Assembly (NCBI RefSeq): GCF_024231755.1 | Contig: NZ_JAAEQH010000147.1 | Location: forward strand, 1-64,000 | Length of the DNA stretch: 64,000 nt | Direction of reading: 5' to 3' | Source: Neptuniibacter sp. | GTDB lineage: Bacteria > Pseudomonadota > Gammaproteobacteria > Pseudomonadales > Balneatricaceae | Part shown: positions 61,498 through 64,000 of the stretch, piece after piece | Layout of the letters: every line of letters starts with the position of its first letter | How positions within the stretch are numbered: position 1 is the first letter of the stretch | Notes under the pieces: generated by a model | Told to the model about the DNA's origin: nothing | The model's input: the letters and a program-made list of their open reading frames with translations, nothing else | Databases searched by the model: none | Translations under genes and position numbers: made by a program

Positions 61498-64000
61498 ATG
61501 CTTGGGACAATCATTCAGCAAGGCCGCTTACTTACTGTTATCACTCTGATGATATGTCTGCTTGGCATAGTCGCGTCTATGAGAATGCCAGTACAGATGA
61601 TCCCTGACCTGGATGCTCAGGTGATCGAAATTCAAACCTACTGGCCTGGAGCCACACCTCAGGATATCGAAAAAGAGATCCTGCTCGAACAGGAACGACA
61701 CCTGCGAACGATTCCAAACTTAGTCTATATGGAATCAAAAGCATCCACGGGTAGTTCGGAAATCACTTTAGAATTCCCCGCAGGTACCAACCTCGATCAA
61801 ACCATGATTGACGTTATTAACTCGTTAAATCAGGTACCTAGCTATCCCGAAAATGTTGATCAACCACGCATTTCAAGTAGCTCTTTTTCTGAAAACCCCT
61901 TTATGTATTTTTCGGTTACCCCCTTACCGGGTAACCCTTTCCAACTTGATATGGACATGGTCAGTGACTTTATTGACCGGCAGGTACGCCCTGTTATGGA
62001 ACGTGTAAAAGGTGTTTCCAAAGCCTCCATGTTTCACACTGAGCGGCAGATCAGAATCGACGTAAGACCCGATCAATTGGCACAACGTGGACTTAGCCTT
62101 AGCGATGTACGGAACGCTATTCGCTCACGAAATCGTGACTTTTCTGCAGGTGATTTAGAAGAGGGCAAACGCCGTTATCTGCTCAGAACACAGGGCCGCT
62201 TCAATGACCTGGAAGATCTGAGCAACCTGATCATTCGGCATGAAAATGGTGTCAGCACCTACCTTAAAGACGTAGCCCATATCGAACTGGACCACTATGA
62301 GAAGAGCGGTATAGCCTTTGTAGGAGGAGAACGCGCTTCCACTATCAGTATCAGACGTGAGCCCGGAGCCAATGTTATCCAAATCAAACAGGATATGCTC
62401 AAAGTTGTAGAGCAACTTCGCAAGGATGTTCTGCTGCCCAATGGTATGACTATCCAACTAATCGGGGACGATGTTCGTTACGTAGAAGCTTCGATTAAAA
62501 GTGTTGTGAAAAACTTGGCTCTGGGTGCACTTCTCGCCAGTCTGGTCCTATACCTGTTTATGCGTTCAGGACGGGCAACACTGTTCTGCCTACTGGGCTT
62601 ACCTGTCTGTACCATCGCTGCGTTTGTTGGATTAATGCTCTTCGAGCGAAGTATTAACGTTATCTCTCTTGCAGGTATCACTTTCGCCATTGGAATGACC
62701 CTGGATAACAGCATTGTTGTACTGGAAAGTATTGAACAAAAAATGCGCCAAGGCTTACAACGTTTCGAAGCAGCGGTCGCCGGGGTACGCGATGTATGGA
62801 CAGCGGTGATCGCTTCTAGTGCCACTACTGTATTAGTGTTCACTCCTATTTTCTTTGTTCAGCAGGAAGCCGGACAACTCTACTCTGACATTGCGATTAC
62901 CGTATCTGCATCAATCCTTGCATCAATGGTATTTGCACTCTTTGTTGTACCAGCAGCTTGTGCTTATTTTGGATTAGCCTCACCTCGTCAGGTTGACTAC
63001 AACCGAGGAAAACTTATGGGGGTAATCCGTTGGTTAAACGGCGGCGTTAAACGTCGTATTGCCGTCTTGGTGTTAAGTATCACCGGCACATTAGGTCTGG
63101 CTATTATCTTCATGCCCGCTGCTGAGTACCTGCCCGAAGGTGAGGAGCCTAAAGCGTTCAGTCTGATGTTCTCCCCGGCCGGTTACAGTCTCCAGGAGAT
63201 GACCCATATTGGCATGGAGGTAAAAGAGAAGGCAGATAAGGCACTGGAACGTACCCCCCTGGATTACCAACCGGACCAGGGAATAATCCCCGGACTTCGT
63301 TATTACCTGATGTTCATTAGCTCAAATCGAATATTCCTGTTGAGTGAGCCAAAAGATTATGACCAACTCGATCCTATGATGCAGGAGATCACCCAGCTGT
63401 TCACCAGCTATCCGGGAATGAGAGCGTTTTCATCCCGAGGCTCCATTATCTCAAGCAACCGCGGTGGAACACGTACCGTAGTTCTGAATATTTCCGGTGC
63501 AGATCAACAGGCGCTGTTTACTGCGGCTCAGAATATTATGCGCCGCTCAAAAGAACTGTTTGATAATCCAAGGCTAAACTCCAGCCCGTCCTCTTTGTCA
63601 CTGGACCAACCACTGATCCAGATCCTGCCCAAATGGGAGAGAATGGCGGAACTGGGGCTGGATGCTCAATCCTTTGGGATCAGCGTAGCGGCGTATAGTG
63701 ATGGAGCCTTCGTCGGTGAGTTTATTGATGGCGATAAAAAAGTAGATATGTTCCTATACAGTGACATCAGAAAAGAGCGCAGCATAGAACAGCTGGCCCA
63801 AATTCCTATCTACGTTCCTGACGGCGGAATTTTACCGTTGTCTGCTGTAGCAGACATCAGGGAAACCATTGCCAGTGAAGATATCCGCCGTATTGAAGGC
63901 CAGCGCACTGTATCAGTCCATCTGTTACCACCACCGAATGTTGCATTAGAAACAGCAATCGAGAAGGTTCGTTCTGAGCTAATCCCATTACTCAAAACAG
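61498..64000 (+). CDS. RND efflux pump inner-membrane permease (truncated by window edge)
   Basis: Open for 834 codons without a stop to the right edge. Starts MLGTIIQQGRLLTVITLM with the first helix at about 10-28, then the periplasmic porter region (PVQMIPDLDAQVIEIQTYWPGA, the typical PxxxxPxIxxPxVxVxTxYPGA-type start), and helices 2-6 with GMTLDNSIVVLESIE (conserved Asp of the proton relay in the HAE-1-like motif) in residues 320-430. The sequence suits HAE-1/CzcA-type pumps but without a CzcA metal motif seen; call as RND multidrug-type. Starts 45 bases after the adaptor stop. Not a full-length gene in this window. Confidence 0.93.
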   Translation, partial: MLGTIIQQGRLLTVITLMICLLGIVASMRMPVQMIPDLDAQVIEIQTYWPGATPQDIEKEILLEQERHLRTIPNLVYMESKASTGSSEITLEFPAGTNLDQTMIDVINSLNQVPSYPENVDQPRISSSSFSENPFMYFSVTPLPGNPFQLDMDMVSDFIDRQVRPVMERVKGVSKASMFHTERQIRIDVRPDQLAQRGLSLSDVRNAIRSRNRDFSAGDLEEGKRRYLLRTQGRFNDLEDLSNLIIRHENGVSTYLKDVAHIELDHYEKSGIAFVGGERASTISIRREPGANVIQIKQDMLKVVEQLRKDVLLPNGMTIQLIGDDVRYVEASIKSVVKNLALGALLASLVLYLFMRSGRATLFCLLGLPVCTIAAFVGLMLFERSINVISLAGITFAIGMTLDNSIVVLESIEQKMRQGLQRFEAAVAGVRDVWTAVIASSATTVLVFTPIFFVQQEAGQLYSDIAITVSASILASMVFALFVVPAACAYFGLASPRQVDYNRGKLMGVIRWLNGGVKRRIAVLVLSITGTLGLAIIFMPAAEYLPEGEEPKAFSLMFSPAGYSLQEMTHIGMEVKEKADKALERTPLDYQPDQGIIPGLRYYLMFISSNRIFLLSEPKDYDQLDPMMQEITQLFTSYPGMRAFSSRGSIISSNRGGTRTVVLNISGADQQALFTAAQNIMRRSKELFDNPRLNSSPSSLSLDQPLIQILPKWERMAELGLDAQSFGISVAAYSDGAFVGEFIDGDKKVDMFLYSDIRKERSIEQLAQIPIYVPDGGILPLSAVADIRETIASEDIRRIEGQRTVSVHLLPPPNVALETAIEKVRSELIPLLKT

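Noticed and set aside
1-64000. Mobile elements, CRISPR arrays, tRNA or rRNA genes
   Set aside because: No transposase, integrase, direct-repeat array or cloverleaf-like sequence noticed by eye.

Overview
The window reads as a chromosomal segment of a gammaproteobacterium, most likely a marine Oceanospirillaceae-like organism. This is inferred from conserved gene pairs (nudE divergent from yrfG-hslR, tesA divergent from ybbA-ybbP, rpiA divergent from ilvA), E. coli-like SodB and CysQ, a TRAP dicarboxylate transporter with DctB/DctD, and many cyclic-di-GMP enzymes. I see no tRNA, rRNA, CRISPR array, insertion sequence or prophage.

Layout. 1-11 kb: stress and redox genes (hslO, hslR, yrfG, nudE, cysQ), with the LPS core genes waaG-waaP and a NAD-type formate dehydrogenase (fused NuoE/NuoF-like diaphorase subunit plus molybdopterin subunit) lying between hslR and hslO. 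11-16 kb: sodB, then fahA-VOC-maiA (tyrosine catabolism end steps) under a divergent LysR regulator, then tesA/ybbA-ybbP. 19.4-24.4 kb: a lapG-type protease behind two small putative secreted proteins, with a well-matching cyclic-di-GMP-I (GEMM) riboswitch at the head, and a large DUF748/AsmA-like protein. 24.4-28.2 kb: an unannotated 39-residue membrane protein behind a hairpin-rich leader, a CueR-like MerR regulator, a MEKHLA protein and a hemerythrin-NIT-GGDEF cyclase. 28.5-32.2 kb: two orphan solute-binding proteins around an aspartoacylase gene, and a LysE-type exporter broken by one in-frame stop. 32.3-36.8 kb: a tightly overlapping three-gene operon (membrane class III nucleotide cyclase, membrane coiled-coil protein, exported protein with tandem peptidoglycan-binding-like repeats) that I could not assign to any described system. 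37-43.7 kb: rpiA, ilvA, a MASE1-PAS-GGDEF-EAL protein, an RluA-family synthase and a small membrane protein. 43.8-58.6 kb: dctPQM, a chemoreceptor with a periplasmic heme-c motif, a cupredoxin/GGDEF-EAL/outer-membrane protein cluster, a porin, and dctB-dctD. 58.7-64 kb: pyruvate kinase and an RND efflux pair; the pump runs off the right edge.

How the parts connect. The dicarboxylate genes form a visible regulon: sigma-54 (-24/-12) promoters precede both dctP and the porin gene at 53554-54693, and two dyads matching rhizobial DctD sites as I remember them lie upstream of dctP. DctB/DctD encoded nearby are the obvious controllers. In the same intergenic region a textbook sigma-28 promoter drives the heme-c chemoreceptor. 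Cyclic-di-GMP is a second theme: three GGDEF/EAL proteins, one LapG-type adhesin protease and one riboswitch. The best candidates for undescribed biology are the riboswitch-headed lapG cluster, the cyclase/coiled-coil/peptidoglycan-binding operon, the copper-protein/cyclic-di-GMP/outer-membrane cluster, and the 39-residue membrane protein with its structured leader. Function calls rest on reading motifs by eye; no database search was run.
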